Shown here: positions 35,640 through 47,322 of the stretch, in pieces | Numbering within the stretch: position 1 is the first letter of the stretch | Layout of the letters: each line of letters begins with the position of its first letter | DNA from: Spisula solida | Lineage: Eukaryota; Mollusca; Bivalvia; Venerida; Mactridae | Assembly (NCBI GenBank): GCA_947247005.1 | Contig: OX365952.1 | Location: 27,840,222 to 27,904,221 of the forward strand | Length of the DNA: 64,000 nt | Direction: 5' to 3' | The notes under the pieces: generated by a model | What the model was told of the DNA's origin: nothing | The model's input: the letters and a program-made list of their open reading frames with translations, nothing else | Database searches by the model: none | Position numbers and translations under genes: made by a program

Positions 35640-35935
35640 ACATAAGATTTAACCTTCAATTAAATTATAATCATTCATATTCGGTATTTACCGTTCATAT
35701 TCATTTGCCTCAGTTCACGAATATGAAATCCGATAGCGCATTATGATAAACATTTCTTCTAAGGCTTAATAATGCTACCAGAACTTTTATTTTTGGTATG
35801 TGTATGTATTTTTATTGTTATAACCAATTCAAACATAAAAAATAAATAGTTTACTTAATTATAACAATTATCGCTCATATTCGGTATTTACCGTTCATGA
35901 ACGGCGTCCGCTTCATGTTCACGAATATGATTTTG
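35640..35935 (-). repeat. ~200-bp units, right half of the inverted pair
   Basis: TCATATTCGGTATTTACCGT occurs at about 35677 and 35875 with TTCACGAATATGA between and after, the inverse of the 32400-33200 units. Confidence 0.65.
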
Positions 35936-36084
35936 ATCATCTGTTGTCAATCAATTAGACGCTTGATTTTTGTCAACATTACGAAGTAGAAACGATTTAA
36001 ATATTTTACAAGAAATGTCGCATTTATTTCGTCTGCCCTCGGGAAGCTTGTTTACATTACGGGGGAAGTCGAAAATCGTACAAT

Positions 36085-36096
36085 TGCGCATGCGCA
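36085..36096. promoter_or_regulatory. perfect NRF-1-type palindrome TGCGCATGCGCA
   Basis: TGCGCATGCGCA matches the NRF-1 binding consensus exactly. It lies inside DDX56 intron 1, about 55 bp before a GAGGTAAGCC donor-like sequence. It may mark an alternative or independent transcription start. Confidence 0.5.
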
Positions 36097-36199
36097 ATAC
36101 TTCTGCGCAGCCCCGAAATGTAAACTACGGTCCTTATGCTAAATATGAGGTAAGCCGATGCAATGTTTTTGTTAACAGATAAACCTGAAAATATAGCTT

Positions 36200-37264
36200 T
36201 AGTAATGTACGTACAGAGTTTCAAAAACATTGTACACAGTCATTTTGTATCAAAATGCCCGCTTTGAAAAGTGAACGTTTAAAATTTTACCGCTAAGTTT
36301 CAATCGATATTTTTCCAATATTCACGGGAGATAAGTCGTACAAATTTTGTACAAACCGTTTGTTGGTGCTCTCCCTTGATTTATTACCCAGTTTAACTCT
36401 ATTTTTAACGCCTTTTTCGTAATAAAAAACGCGACTACAAGGTGTCCGGATTGATGGTCCTGTTGGACTTAAAAATGTGGTGATGAAGTGACCCCTACAA
36501 CGGCCCTCAAAAATGCACTTGAGCTATTTTTAGAAGTAAACAAATAAGCTCTTCAATTCAGAGACGAACCTAGCTTCATTCAGGTGAAATTTCAATGACT
36601 TGATTTACACATTTCTAGAGTTATCGTGAAAAATATGCCAAAAGTGTCCGGATGAAGGACTCCTGTCAGTACAGTACAGAAAACCTGTCAAAATTTCAAC
36701 TTGCCCGTTACCAGGTCTATTATATAGCCCGATTTGTGTATCCTCCCGATTTGTATAGAGTAAACTCGCCTAATGCCGACACCCCCCTATCACCGACACC
36801 TTTGCCTAATTCCAATTTAATTACCTATTAATACTGCAACACTCAAAGTAAACGATGCACATAGTCAGGACGTCATAAATTATGTCAACAACAACTATTT
36901 TGATGATCGTTTGCGCAAGTTATTGTTGACTGAAATATTTTCAGCAAAATTTAGCAAGTGACGATGAAACACGATTTTTTTCTCAATCTTATACATCCTC
37001 AAAACTCGTGGTTCTATTCAGTTTAAAATCATTTTCGTGTAACCATGGCTTAATGCAGTATTTTTTCTGTCTTTTAGGTGCATATCACCTTGTTTTTGAG
37101 AATATCTCGAGATGCGAATTATACGCGATATAGACACTTAGTTCCCTAATATCGACACCAGCCAATTAAATATAAATTAATTCACCAAAATTGAAGTTGT
37201 CTTATTTTTAAAGCGCTATATATTTGTTTTTAATTTATATCTTAATAGTGTCATAAATATAGGG
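36200..37264. other. DDX56 intron 1, nothing recognised
   Basis: No array or coding signal seen apart from short frames. Confidence 0.4.
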
Positions 37265-37284
37265 AGATAGATAGATAGATAGAT
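37265..37284 (+). repeat. GATA microsatellite
   Basis: Five perfect GATA units. Confidence 0.9.
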
Positions 37285-37787
37285 AAAGTTTATTTCCAAT
37301 CAAGGGTCATATAACATGACATATGAATCACAGATAAAACAAAATGGGTTGAAACAAATAAACATAACAAATAATTTCAAAAGTAAATAAGGCTTGATTT
37401 TTATTTGGTAACACAAATAAATAAGGCTAGAGGTCTAAAGAATCCTACCTCCCTTCATGCACTTGAAAAGCCGTAATTATAAGATGATGGGAGATAGGAT
37501 TAATTTGACGTTATTAATATTGGAAAAAAAGAGAGTAAAAGTTAAAGAGAAAATACATATTATAACTAGAAGATATAACAAACGTATGCAAACGGTCTGT
37601 TTAATTGCATACAGAGTGGTATTTATCACACAATTTATCAACCCCGTGTTCCCACCTGCTTGACAATGTACATGCCTATCACAAAATCAGTTTAAAAATA
37701 TCACCATAATTTCATGAAAATACTTAACAAACAACAAATAAACAAAAAATAATATAAATTAACTACATTATAAAAAAAATAGTTGGG

Positions 37788-37915
37788 GTTGAATGAGCCT
37801 CAAAATCTCTGGGGTTGAATGAGCCTTGGGGTTGAATGAGCCTAGGGTTGGGGTTGAATAAGCCTGGCTTTTCTGGGGTTGAATGAGCCTGGGGTTGAAT
37901 AAGCTGACTATTCAT
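37788..37915 (+). repeat. GGGGTTGAATGAGCCT minisatellite
   Basis: Six to seven copies of TGGGGTTGAATGAGCCT or its GAATAAGCCT variant with variable spacers. Confidence 0.85.
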
Positions 37916-38016
37916 ACCGGAATGTCCGTAGCGAGATTTTAGCCGATCTTATCGTACGGAACTAGACGGATTGAAGGCTTTTAAACAAACGGTCAACATC
38001 CGGTTTGTGTGAATTA

Positions 38017-38158
38017 TTTAATTTTCTGTTTTACGTTCGATAACAACTTGAAACTGATTGCTTTCGGCCAGAAATTCCACTTGTATTATTTTATTTTCTG
38101 TTCTACGTTCGATTAAGAGATGAAACTGATTGTATTCGGCCAGAATTTCCACTCATCC
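38017..38158 (+). repeat. direct duplication of about 73 bp
   Basis: ATTTTCTGTTTTACGTTCGA, then GAAACTGATTG and TTCGGCCAGAA, occurs twice with about 85 percent agreement by eye. Confidence 0.7.
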
Positions 38159-38820
38159 TGCAGCGTTGCCGTAAGATTCACTCGCCCGTGGTCACTTTCT
38201 ACTCGTAATTACGAGGGGACAAGTGGATTTGTTGAGCCCTGTGACCTTCCTCAAATAGTCACTTAATAAAATATTTTACGTGAATTATAAGCATTATAAA
38301 ACACATAAAAGCACAACTAAATTATGAAATCTACATCGAATTAGAAACATTTACACTCTTTATACCTTCTTCTTCTTCCAGTTTAGTACAGGTCCCACTC
38401 GAGATTTGGGGCAATATCGCACAGTTAATATTTGGTTTGTCATAATTCTATTATTATAATGTTTCTCTCGTAACAACACCATTTACGCATAGTGTACACA
38501 AGGAATGTCGACTTTATGACACCGCCGTAGAAGCTGTACATAACTCCCTGTGGTGAATTATTTATGCGTGCATACTATTACATAATACTGACACATGTAT
38601 ACTATGTAATCAAACACATTTTGACATAATATATATTTGAAATAGCCCAATATTTATACGAGCACTTGTAGTTTACAACAGTGGCAATGCCTCTGTGATA
38701 ATCAGTTGTCACAATCCAAGGGAAGTAACTTGGGTTGTTTTTTTCACAATATACGACAATCGAGGTATGAAAATGCTGTTTATTACGTTTTTAAGCATAC
38801 CTTAAGTTTAAAAACTTTTT
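38159..38820. other. DDX56 intron 1, nothing recognised
   Basis: AT-rich; the only small motif is a TTCTTCTTCTTCC run near 38367. No gene seen. Confidence 0.4.
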
Positions 38821-39104
38821 ATGCCCCCGTATCGATAGATCGGGAGGCATATAGTGATTCACCTGTCCGTCCGTCCGTTCGTCCGTCCGTCCTGGTTAAC
38901 CCAAATTGACCGTTTCTTCTAGCATCATTATGGCTTGCTACAAAGCTTCCAAACTTGCATGGATGTTGTATATGAACACTCTCCACACACCTGTATCACC
39001 TGACCCCATTTTGACCTTCACCTTGACCTAATTTTGGACTTAAGACTTATTTATGGACAACGCTTCTACAGGGGGCATAAGCGTTTATTGAACGCAGTCT
39101 TGTT
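38821..39104 (+). mobile_element. Helentron-like element, ATGCCCCCG family, complete
   Basis: 5' hairpin ATGCCCCCG / CGGGAGGCAT, CCGT microsatellite, a single core with the closely packed TGACCTTCACCTTGACCT, then the subterminal copy TACAGGGGGCATAA, a perfect GCGTT/AACGC hairpin and TCTTGTT. A T run precedes it. A 3'-truncated copy lies at 60454-60684. Confidence 0.8.
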
Positions 39105-39295
39105 TATTCTCTTATTAATACCATATACTTAATGAAACGCCTAAAATAAAACAGTATGTGATTAATTGCAATTTTGGAAAAGTTACAAGACTGTTTGTAA
39201 AGTTGGTGGTACTAGTCATTTCCCTGTTATCTATATCTAGTGAATGAGACACCAGTGAGCGGATACAGACCCCTATGGGACGGGCGGGCATCAAC

Positions 39296-41004
39296 AATTG
39301 GTTTCCGTTGGATAACTTCAGTTAGGAATGAGATAGCATGATGAAACTTGCTGTGTATGTAGCTTGTGTGAAGACCTCGCTTGGGATTGAAAGTGGGGCT
39401 GGTAGGGTCACTGTTACTAAAAATAGAAAAACGGTTTCCTCTCAATAACTTAAGTTAGGAATGAGATATCATGATGAAACTTGCTGTGTACGTAGCTTGT
39501 GTGAAGACCCCGCTTGGGATTGAACGTAGGGCTGGTGGGGTCATGGTCACCGTTACTAAAAATAAACGGTTTCCGCTCAATAACTCAAGTTAGGAATGAG
39601 ATATCATGATGAATCTTGCTGTGTATGTAGCTTGTGTGAAGACCCCGCTTGGGATTGAAAGTGGGGCTTGTGGGGTCAAGGTCACCATTACTAAAAATAG
39701 AAAAAACAGTTTCCGCTCAATAACTTTAGTTTGGAATGAGATATCATGATGAAACTTGCTGTGTACGTAGCTTGTGTAAAGACCCCGCTTGGGATTGAAA
39801 GTGGGGCTGATTGGGTCAAGGTCACCGTTTCTAAAAATCGAAAAACGGTTTCCGCTCAATAACTCAAGTTAGGAATGAGATATCATGATGAATCTTGCTG
39901 TGTATGTAGCTTGTGTGAAGACCCTGCTTGGGATTGAAAGTGGGGCTTGTGGGGTCAAGGTCACCATTACTAAAAATAGAAAAAACAGTTTCCTCTCAAT
40001 AACTTAAGTTTGGAATGAGATATCATGATGAAACTTGCTGTGTACCTAGCTTGTGTAAAGACCCCACTTGGGATTGAAAGTGGGGCTGGTTGGGTCAAGG
40101 TCACCGTTACTAAAAATCGAAAAAACTGTTTCTGCTCAATAACTTAAGTTAGGAATGAGATATCATGATGAAACTTCATGTGTACGTAGCTTGTGTGAAG
40201 ACCCCGCTTGGGATTGAAAGTGGGGCTTGTGGGGTCAAGGTCACCATTACTAAAAATAGAAAAAACAGTTTCCGCTCAATAACTTTAGTTTGGAATGAGA
40301 TATCATGATGAAACTTGCTGTGTACGTAGCTTGTGTAAAGACCCCGCTTGGGATTGAAAGTGGGGCTGATTGGGTCAAGGTCACCGTTTCTAAAAATCGA
40401 AAAACGGTTTCCGCTCAATAACTCAAGTTAGGAATGAGATATCATGATGAATCTTGCTGTGTATGTAGCTTGTGTGAAGACCCTGCTTGGGATTGAAAGT
40501 GGGGCTTGTGGGGTCAAGGTCACCATTACTAAAAATAGAAAAAACAGTTTCCTCTCAATAACTTAAGTTTGGAATGAGATATCATGATGAAACTTGCTGT
40601 GTACCTAGCTTGTGTAAAGACCCCACTTGGGATTGAAAGTGGGGCTGGTTGGGTCAAGGTCACCGTTACTAAAAATCGAAAAAACTGTTTCTGCTCAATA
40701 ACTTAAGTTAGGAATGAGATATCATGATGAAACTTCATGTGTACGTAGCTTGTGTGAAGACCCCGCTTGGGATTGAAAGTGGGGCTGATGGGTCAAGGTC
40801 ACCATTACTAAAAATAGAAAAACGGTTCCCGCTCAATAACTTAAGTTAGGAGTGAGATATCACAATGAAAATTGCTGTATAGGTAGCTTGTGTGAAGACC
40901 CCGCTTGGGATTGAAAGTGGGGGTGGCGGGGTCAAGGCAATTATAATAGAATTAGACTTGGCTGCCACAAAAACCTGGTTTTCATGGAATTTCCATGTCT
41001 TGTT
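39296..41004 (+). mobile_element. Helentron-like element with ~12 cores of 133-140 bp
   Basis: Tandem cores with GGTTTCCGCTCAATAACT, GAATGAGATATCATGATG, GCTTGTGTGAAGACCCCGCT and GGGGTCAAGGTCACC. It ends with hairpin CATGGAATTTCCATG and TCTTGTT at 40983-41004. A higher-order duplication of 559 bp (four units) is visible around 39720-40400. The 5' end was not resolved. Minus-strand frames here are core translations. Confidence 0.75.
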
Positions 41005-41135
41005 TTCAATACTAATATAACAATTCTATACATTTTCCTCATCTAGATTTGCAATTTAGGAAAAGTAAGGGCTCATTATATTACATTTTCAATATTTAAG
41101 TGTTGATTGCTGAGTGTAAGTATTGGTTGTGTTTT

Positions 41136-41302
41136 CGGGCCCTGGAGTCAAGAACTAGGTCACATGGTCAAATCATAAAAAAACTTGCAATAGAGGCTGA
41201 ATTTCCTTAAATCTTATTCAGAAAATGTAAATCATTACCTAGGTCACCATAGGGGTGTGCATGCACTACTATGACAGGTGAGCTACCTAGGGCCCTCTTG
41301 TT
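41136..41302 (+). mobile_element. pearl 3'-end fragment, copy K
   Basis: One degenerate core, then CTATGACAGGTGAGCTACC, GGGCCC and CTTGTT. The 5' part is absent. Confidence 0.7.
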
Positions 41303-41977
41303 TCATTAAGACAAAACTTGGGTTGCCATGGCAACAGAAACATTGATACTGATTTGAAGGGTCATGGCTTCAAATCGGGTTGGGACTTCTGTTTTGCTTG
41401 CAATTGACCTTTCTGCAGACGCTTCTTAGCCACGCCCCCTATAGTTACGGGTATTCGTTGTTGCTACGCAAGACAAGCTTTCATTAAAAGGGCGTCTAAT
41501 ACGGAGATGTCGTGTGATGCTCTTGATACAATTCCGTTAAATATTTCGCTTTTAGCCAATGTTTTGAAAATTTTGTGAAACATAATTATGTGCCTACTTA
41601 AAACTCGATCAAATCGATGGTTTTTAATTGAAGAATTTTACGTAAACAGTTCCTAATCGGAGCCAAGCAGACACTCGCAAGCGTAATTTTGCCGCTCAAT
41701 CAGAATGTTTCTTTTTATCTAAATAGCTATTTATGTATAGTTTTTGCGCAAATCGGAAATGACCTGGCTTTATTGTAACAAAGAAATCATTCAGTGTTAA
41801 TGCATATATTTACATATACACAGTATAATGGAATCTTCCATACACTATAGCATTTCATCTTCCGTATACGTTCGTATGATCGTGTGTTTAACTTTAATAA
41901 ATAATCGAATTCAAATGTGCGTAAAATATTATTTAAGTAAAGTTACAAGACCTCCTGATTTTCTGTGTCGTGTTTTT
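41303..41977. other. DDX56 intron 1, nothing recognised
   Basis: Starts with a GGTTGCCATGGCAACAG segment like the 29-44 hairpin; otherwise plain AT-rich sequence. Confidence 0.4.
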
Positions 41978-43655
41978 AGCTCACCTGTCACAAAGTGACA
42001 GAGTGAGCTTTTGTGATCACTCTTCGTCCGTCGTCCGTCCGTCAGTCTGTCCGTCCGTCCACAATTACTTGTGTAGTCACTAGAGGTCACAGTTTTAGCT
42101 AAATCATTATGAAACTTGGTCACAATGATCATCTCAACAAAATCTAGGCCAAGTTCGATATTGGGTCATCCGGGGTCAAAAACTAGGTCACAAGGTCAAA
42201 TCATAGAAAAACCTTGTGTAGTCACTAGAGGTCATAATTTTAACTTAATCTTTATGAAACTTGGTCACAATGATCATCTCAACAAAATCTAGGTCAAGTG
42301 CGATATTGGGTCATCCGGGGTCAAAAACTAGGTCACAAGGTCAAATAATAGAAAAACCTTGTGTAGTCACTAGAGGTCACAATTTTAGCCTAATCTTTAT
42401 GAAACTTGGTCACAATGATCATGTCAACAAAATCTAGGTCAAGTTTGATATTGGGTCATCTGGGGTCAAAACTAGGTCACAACGTCAAATCATAGAAAAA
42501 CCTTGTGTAGTCACTAGAGGTCACACTTTTTACTTAATCTTTATGAAACTTGGTCACAATGATCATGTCAACAAAATGTAGGTCAAGTTCGATATTGGGT
42601 CATCCAGGGTCAAAAACTAGGTCACAAGGTCAAATCATAGAAAAACTTTGTGTAGTCACTAGAGGTCACAATTTTAACTTAATCTTTATGAAACTTGGTC
42701 ACAATGATCACCTCAACAAAATCTAGGTCAAGTTCTATATTGGGTCATCCGGGGTCAAAAACTAGGTCACGAGTTCAAATCATAGAAAAACCTTGTGTAG
42801 TCACTAGAGGTCACAATTTTGGCCTAATCTTTATGAAACTTGGTCACAATGATAATCTCAACAAAATCTAGGTCAAGTTCGATATTGGGTCATCCGGGGT
42901 CAAAAACTAGGTTACAAGGTCAAATCATAGAAAAACCTTGTGTAGTCACTAGAGGTCACAATTTTGGCCTAATCTTTATGAAACTTGGTCACAATGATCA
43001 TCTCAACAAAATCTAGGTCAAGTTTGATATTGGGTCATCCGGGGTCAAAAACTAGGTCACAAGTTCAAATCATAGAAAAACCTTGTGTAGTCACTAGAGG
43101 TCACAATTTTAACTCAATCTTTATGAAACTTGGTCACAATGATCATGTCAACAAAATATAGGTCAAGTTCGATATTGGGTCATCCGGGGTCAAAAACTAG
43201 GTTACAAGGTCAAATCATAGAAAAACCTTGTGTAGTCACTAGAGGTCACAATTTTGGCCTAATCTTTATGAAACTTGGTCACAATGATCATCTCAACAAA
43301 ATCTAGGTCAAGTTTGATATTGGGTCCTCCGGGGTCAAAAACTAGGTCACAAGTTCAAATCATAGAAAAACCTTGTGTAGTCACTAGAGGTCAAAATTTT
43401 AACTTAATCTTTATGAAACTTGGTCACAATGATCATGTCAACAAAATATAGGTCAAGTTCGATATTTCGTCATCCGGGGTCTAAAACTAGGTCACAAGGT
43501 CAAAACACTTCAATATGTCATTGGGTCTAAGTGTGATGTAAATTATAAAGCATAGGACAATATGAAAACCTTGTACATGCAATAGAGGCTACCATTAGAG
43601 GTGCATGAACTACTAGGACAGGTGAGCGACCTATGGCCCTTTGGGCCCTCTTGTT
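41978..43655 (+). mobile_element. pearl-type element, copy F (longest)
   Basis: Complete: AGCTCACCTGTC hairpin, CCGT microsatellite, about ten cores at an exact 145-bp spacing (TCACTAGAGG at 42801, 42946, 43091, 43236, 43381), GGACAGGTGAGCGACC, GGGCCC hairpin, CTTGTT. Alternating core variants suggest amplification in pairs. Confidence 0.92.
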
Positions 43656-44557
43656 ATTGATGTCTTCCGTGTGATCTACCGCTTATAGCGGGGACATACA
43701 TTTTGTTGATTACTTACGACTGAGTCTGTATTTGATTGCAACTTCCGCAAAAAAATTAGTGCTACGTTAACATAGATGAATGTGAATCTTTCAAATCCCA
43801 CATCGCTACGTAATACATGGTTTGTCATTGACAGTCAGCATATCAACAAATTTCTTATGTACAATCACGGGTTATCTAGTAAATAAATATCGTTTTCTAA
43901 CATAACGTTAAAACTGTTGGGTCAAGTGCAATAATGTGGGCTACACATATTTTATATGTACCATTATACAAGAAATAAATAAGCCCTAGATTATAAGTTA
44001 GTTAACATTCCAATGTGTTATATACTTTGATGATCTCGTTTAGATTCGTACCTCGGACATCAGTCGGGGACCAGTGATATACCGCGGTGTCTTGTTAATT
44101 GTCAATAATCAATGTGACACATAGTGGTTTCCGTCAGGACAGGGGAACAGTATGGGGTCAGTTAGTTTTATACATAATTGCTATAAATGTTTTGTAGTAA
44201 TGTGTATATATTCGACAGGTCTCTGACCTATAGATACTTTGAAATAAATTTGTACATGTATCGATCTATCATGATTTACAATAGCTGTCCGGACCATACA
44301 GTACATATATTTAAAAATTTTTTTATAAGCTTTGGAGATTGAATGCAATTAACACCACAAGGATATCAACTGAAAAGCGTTTTAACTATTAGGCCTACAT
44401 AGACCAAAACAACATAATGTTCAATATTATTAAAACACTTCACAATCATTTTTGATGGGAAATACACACATTTTCGTTATTTGGGGGTTATGTGTCCTTA
44501 TTCTATATCAAATAATAAAATAAAATCAAGAGTCTATGATTTAAAGTATATGTTTTT
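43656..44557. other. DDX56 intron 1, nothing recognised
   Basis: AT-rich; no array or coding signal. Confidence 0.4.
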
Positions 44558-45789
44558 AGCTCACCTGTCACAAAGTGACAGAGTGAGCTTTTGTGATCAC
44601 TCTTCGTCCGTCGTCCGTCCGTCCGTCGTCCGTCCGTCAACAATTGGCTTGTGTAGACACTAGAGGTCACAATTTTAGCCTAATCTTTATGAAACTTGGT
44701 CACAATGATCATCTTAACAAAATCTAGGCAAAGTTCGATATTAGGGCATCTTGGGTCAAAAACTAGGTCACTAGGTCAAATAATAGAAAAACCTTGTGTA
44801 GTCACTAGAGGTCACAATTTTGACTTAATCTTTATGAAACTTGGTCACAATGATCATCCCAACAAAATCTAGGTCAAGTTCGATATTGGGTCATCCGGGG
44901 TCAAAAACTAGGTCACAAGGTCAAATCATAGAAAAACCTTGTGTAGTCACTAGAGGTCACAATTTTGACTTAATTGTTATGAAACTTGCTCACAATGATC
45001 ATCTCCACAAAATCTAGGTCAAGTTCGATATTGGGTCATCCGAGGTCAAAAACTAGGTCACAAGGTCAAATCATAGAAAAACCCTGTGTAGTTACTAGAG
45101 GTCGAAATTTTGACTTATTCTTTTTGAAACTTGGTCACAATGATCATCCTAACAAAATCTAGGTCAAGTTCGATATTTGGTCATCCGAGGTCAAAAACTA
45201 GGTCACAAGGTCAAATCATAGAAAAACCTTGTGTTGTCACTAGAGGTCACAATTTTGGTCTAATCTTTATGAAACTCTGTCACAATGATCATCCCAATAA
45301 AATCTAGGTCAAGTTCGGTAATGGGTCATCTGAGGTCAAAAACTAGGTCACAAGGTCAAATCATAGAAAAATATTGTGTTGTCACTAGAGGTCACCATTT
45401 TGGTCTAATCTTAATGAAACTCTGTCACAATGATCATCCCAATAAAATCTAGGTCAAGTTCGATAATGGGTCATCTGGGGTCAAAAACTAGGTCACAAGG
45501 TCAAATAATAGAAAAACCTTGTGTAGTCACTAGAGGTCACATATTTGGCCTGATCTTTAAGAAACTTGGTCACAATGATGATCTCAACAAAATCTAGGTC
45601 AAGTTCGATATTGGTTTATCTGGGGTCAAAAACTAGGTCATAAGGTCAAATCATAGAAACCCTTGTGTAATCACTAGAGGTTACAATATTGGCCTAATCT
45701 GTATAAAACTTGGTCACAATGATCTTCTCATCAAAATGTAGGTCAAGTTCGACAGGTGAGCGACCTAGGGCCCTTTGGGCCCTCTTGTT
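44558..45789 (+). mobile_element. pearl-type element, copy G
   Basis: Complete, with all parts as in copy F and about eight cores. Its cores carry the same private variants in the same order as copy H (48233-49474), for example the AAAAATATTGTGTTGTCAC unit, so both derive from one recent source. Confidence 0.92.
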
Positions 45790-46244
45790 TAAAAAATTCA
45801 TATCAAATTAAAGACGAAGCTTTCTAGTTTCACAACATGTAATTATTTCGTATTATATTGATGTAAATATCAATGATATATTGAACTTTTAAATCAGACT
45901 ATATTTGAGACAAAATATACATATATAGCAACTACTTCTGAGGCCTTATCGATTTAATAAATTAATTCACTTTCATGACATTGCTACCAAATTAAAGTGT
46001 AAGTTCTCTAGTTTTTAAACATACCAGAACTTTAAAAATGTGGTAAATATTAATGAAATAACGCTTAATTGAATATTGCACAATTTACATTGATTTTAGC
46101 TTGTCTAATGTCCAGGTTGTCTAACAAGATGGAAGCGATAAATCGTTGCCCTAATGCTGCAATCTGATTGGCTAACGCCACCTGTCAATCAAAATCGGCA
46201 GAAAGGTCAATTCTTAATGATTTTTCTGACATTGTTAATTTCAG

Positions 46245-46406
46245 GCCATATCCAAATTAGGCTGGTCAAGTCCAACACCAATACAAGAACGTGCTATACC
46301 ACTTTCATTGGAAGGTAAAGATGTATTAGCTCAAGCAAGAACCGGTTCTGGGAAAACAGGAGCTTTTGTTATTCCCGTTGTTCAGAAGATTTTGGCATCG
46401 AAACAG
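46245..46406 (+). CDS. DDX56: DDX56 exon 2 (Q motif and Walker A)
   Basis: 162-nt exon preceded by a TTTCAG acceptor and followed by GTACAA. It starts and ends at codon boundaries and encodes 54 residues. In order: [20 protein letters not shown] (the Q motif, with the conserved aromatic, Pro-Thr and Gln), LEGKDVLAQ, then [17 protein letters not shown] (motif I, ATP binding) and KILASKQ. LGWS-PT-IQE-AIPL-LEGKD and ARTGSGKT are specific to DDX56 among DEAD-box helicases. The PTRELA-type motif Ia and the DEAD box would be in exon 3 or later, but no such sequence was found between here and 64000, so the next intron is probably more than 17 kb. The chain exon 1 to exon 2 reads in phase 0. Confidence 0.95.
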
Positions 46407-46539
46407 GTACAAATATGCAGTGTCATTCATGTTCATATACAAGTGGTATATCTCTCTGCTAGGCATCTATTTAAGTAGGTAAAAAACTGATGAAAACAAG
46501 CATAGGTTATCTTTAAAAGTCCACATGTCTTTAAGCTCT

Positions 46540-46590
46540 CACCTATCACATGAGCTTTTGTGATTAGTCTTTGCCCTTCCTCTATCCTCT
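46540..46590 (+). repeat. decayed pearl 5' end
   Basis: CTCACCTATCACATGAGCTTTTGTGAT resembles the pearl start with the hairpin loop side deleted, followed by a poor CTGTCGTCTG stretch. No cores follow. Confidence 0.45.
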
Positions 46591-46734
46591 GTCGTCTGTT
46601 TTCAATTGTCACAATCATTAGGAAACCGTAATAATTTAGGCCTTGCTCTGTGGTTCTTCAAGCTTCTGTGCTTGTTCCAAAGAACTACATAATGTAAACA
46701 AAACCAGTGGGCGTCATCTGCAGAAAGCATCAAC

Positions 46735-47322
46735 TGCAACATCATTTCTACGCTGATGACTTACAATGTATATGGCATTCAAACCAAAAGTTGGAGTCTC
46801 GCGTGATGAAACACTACAATGAATTAAAGCATGTTTGAAGGACATCTTTAAATAGATGAAAGAAAATTTGCTGGTGAGAAACCTCTGTGCCATGTTGGAG
46901 TCTCATTTGGACATGGATAAACATACAAACTCTGTATCAAGGTTGTGTTTCATGCAGATCCGACAAATTGGTCAAATCAGACAATTTTTGACTGATGATG
47001 CAACAAATTCCCTTAATAATTCTTTAGTAACATCAAGACTATTTACTGCAATTCGTTACTGTGCAGCTCCCCGAAAATCATTCTGAACAAACTACAAAAT
47101 ATTCAAAATACAGCTGCCTGCCTCATCACCAGGACGCCACGTTACAATCACATCACTCCTGTGCTGAAGGATCTTCACTGGTTACTGAATGTACTATACC
47201 GAGTGGAGTACAAGGTGTTGACTCATGTTTACAAAGTTCTACATGGAAAGTCCCCTGGCTACATCAGAAGTATGTTCCACAAAGACAGCTTAGGTCTCAA
47301 AATGACTCTCAGCCGTCTGTAA
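46735..47322 (+). pseudogene. LINE reverse-transcriptase relic, upstream part
   Basis: Non-LTR retrotransposon ORF2 fragment broken by frameshifts. HHFYADDLQCIWHSNQKLES holds the catalytic YADD box (46757-46768 region). Further on: LDMDKHTNSVSRLCFMQIRQ, RQFLTDDATNSLNNSLVTSR, then in other frames QNTAACLITRTPRYNHITPV and LHWLLNVLYRVEYKVLTHVY. This is the downstream half of a CR1/jockey-group reverse transcriptase. The reading is cut at 47322 by a 7.7-kb insertion and resumes at 55038. Confidence 0.8.

Noticed and set aside
39227..40418. Duplicated 72-89-codon minus frames (MSGNRFSIF...)
   Set aside because: They are translations of the 133-140-bp core and occur twice because of the 559-bp block duplication.
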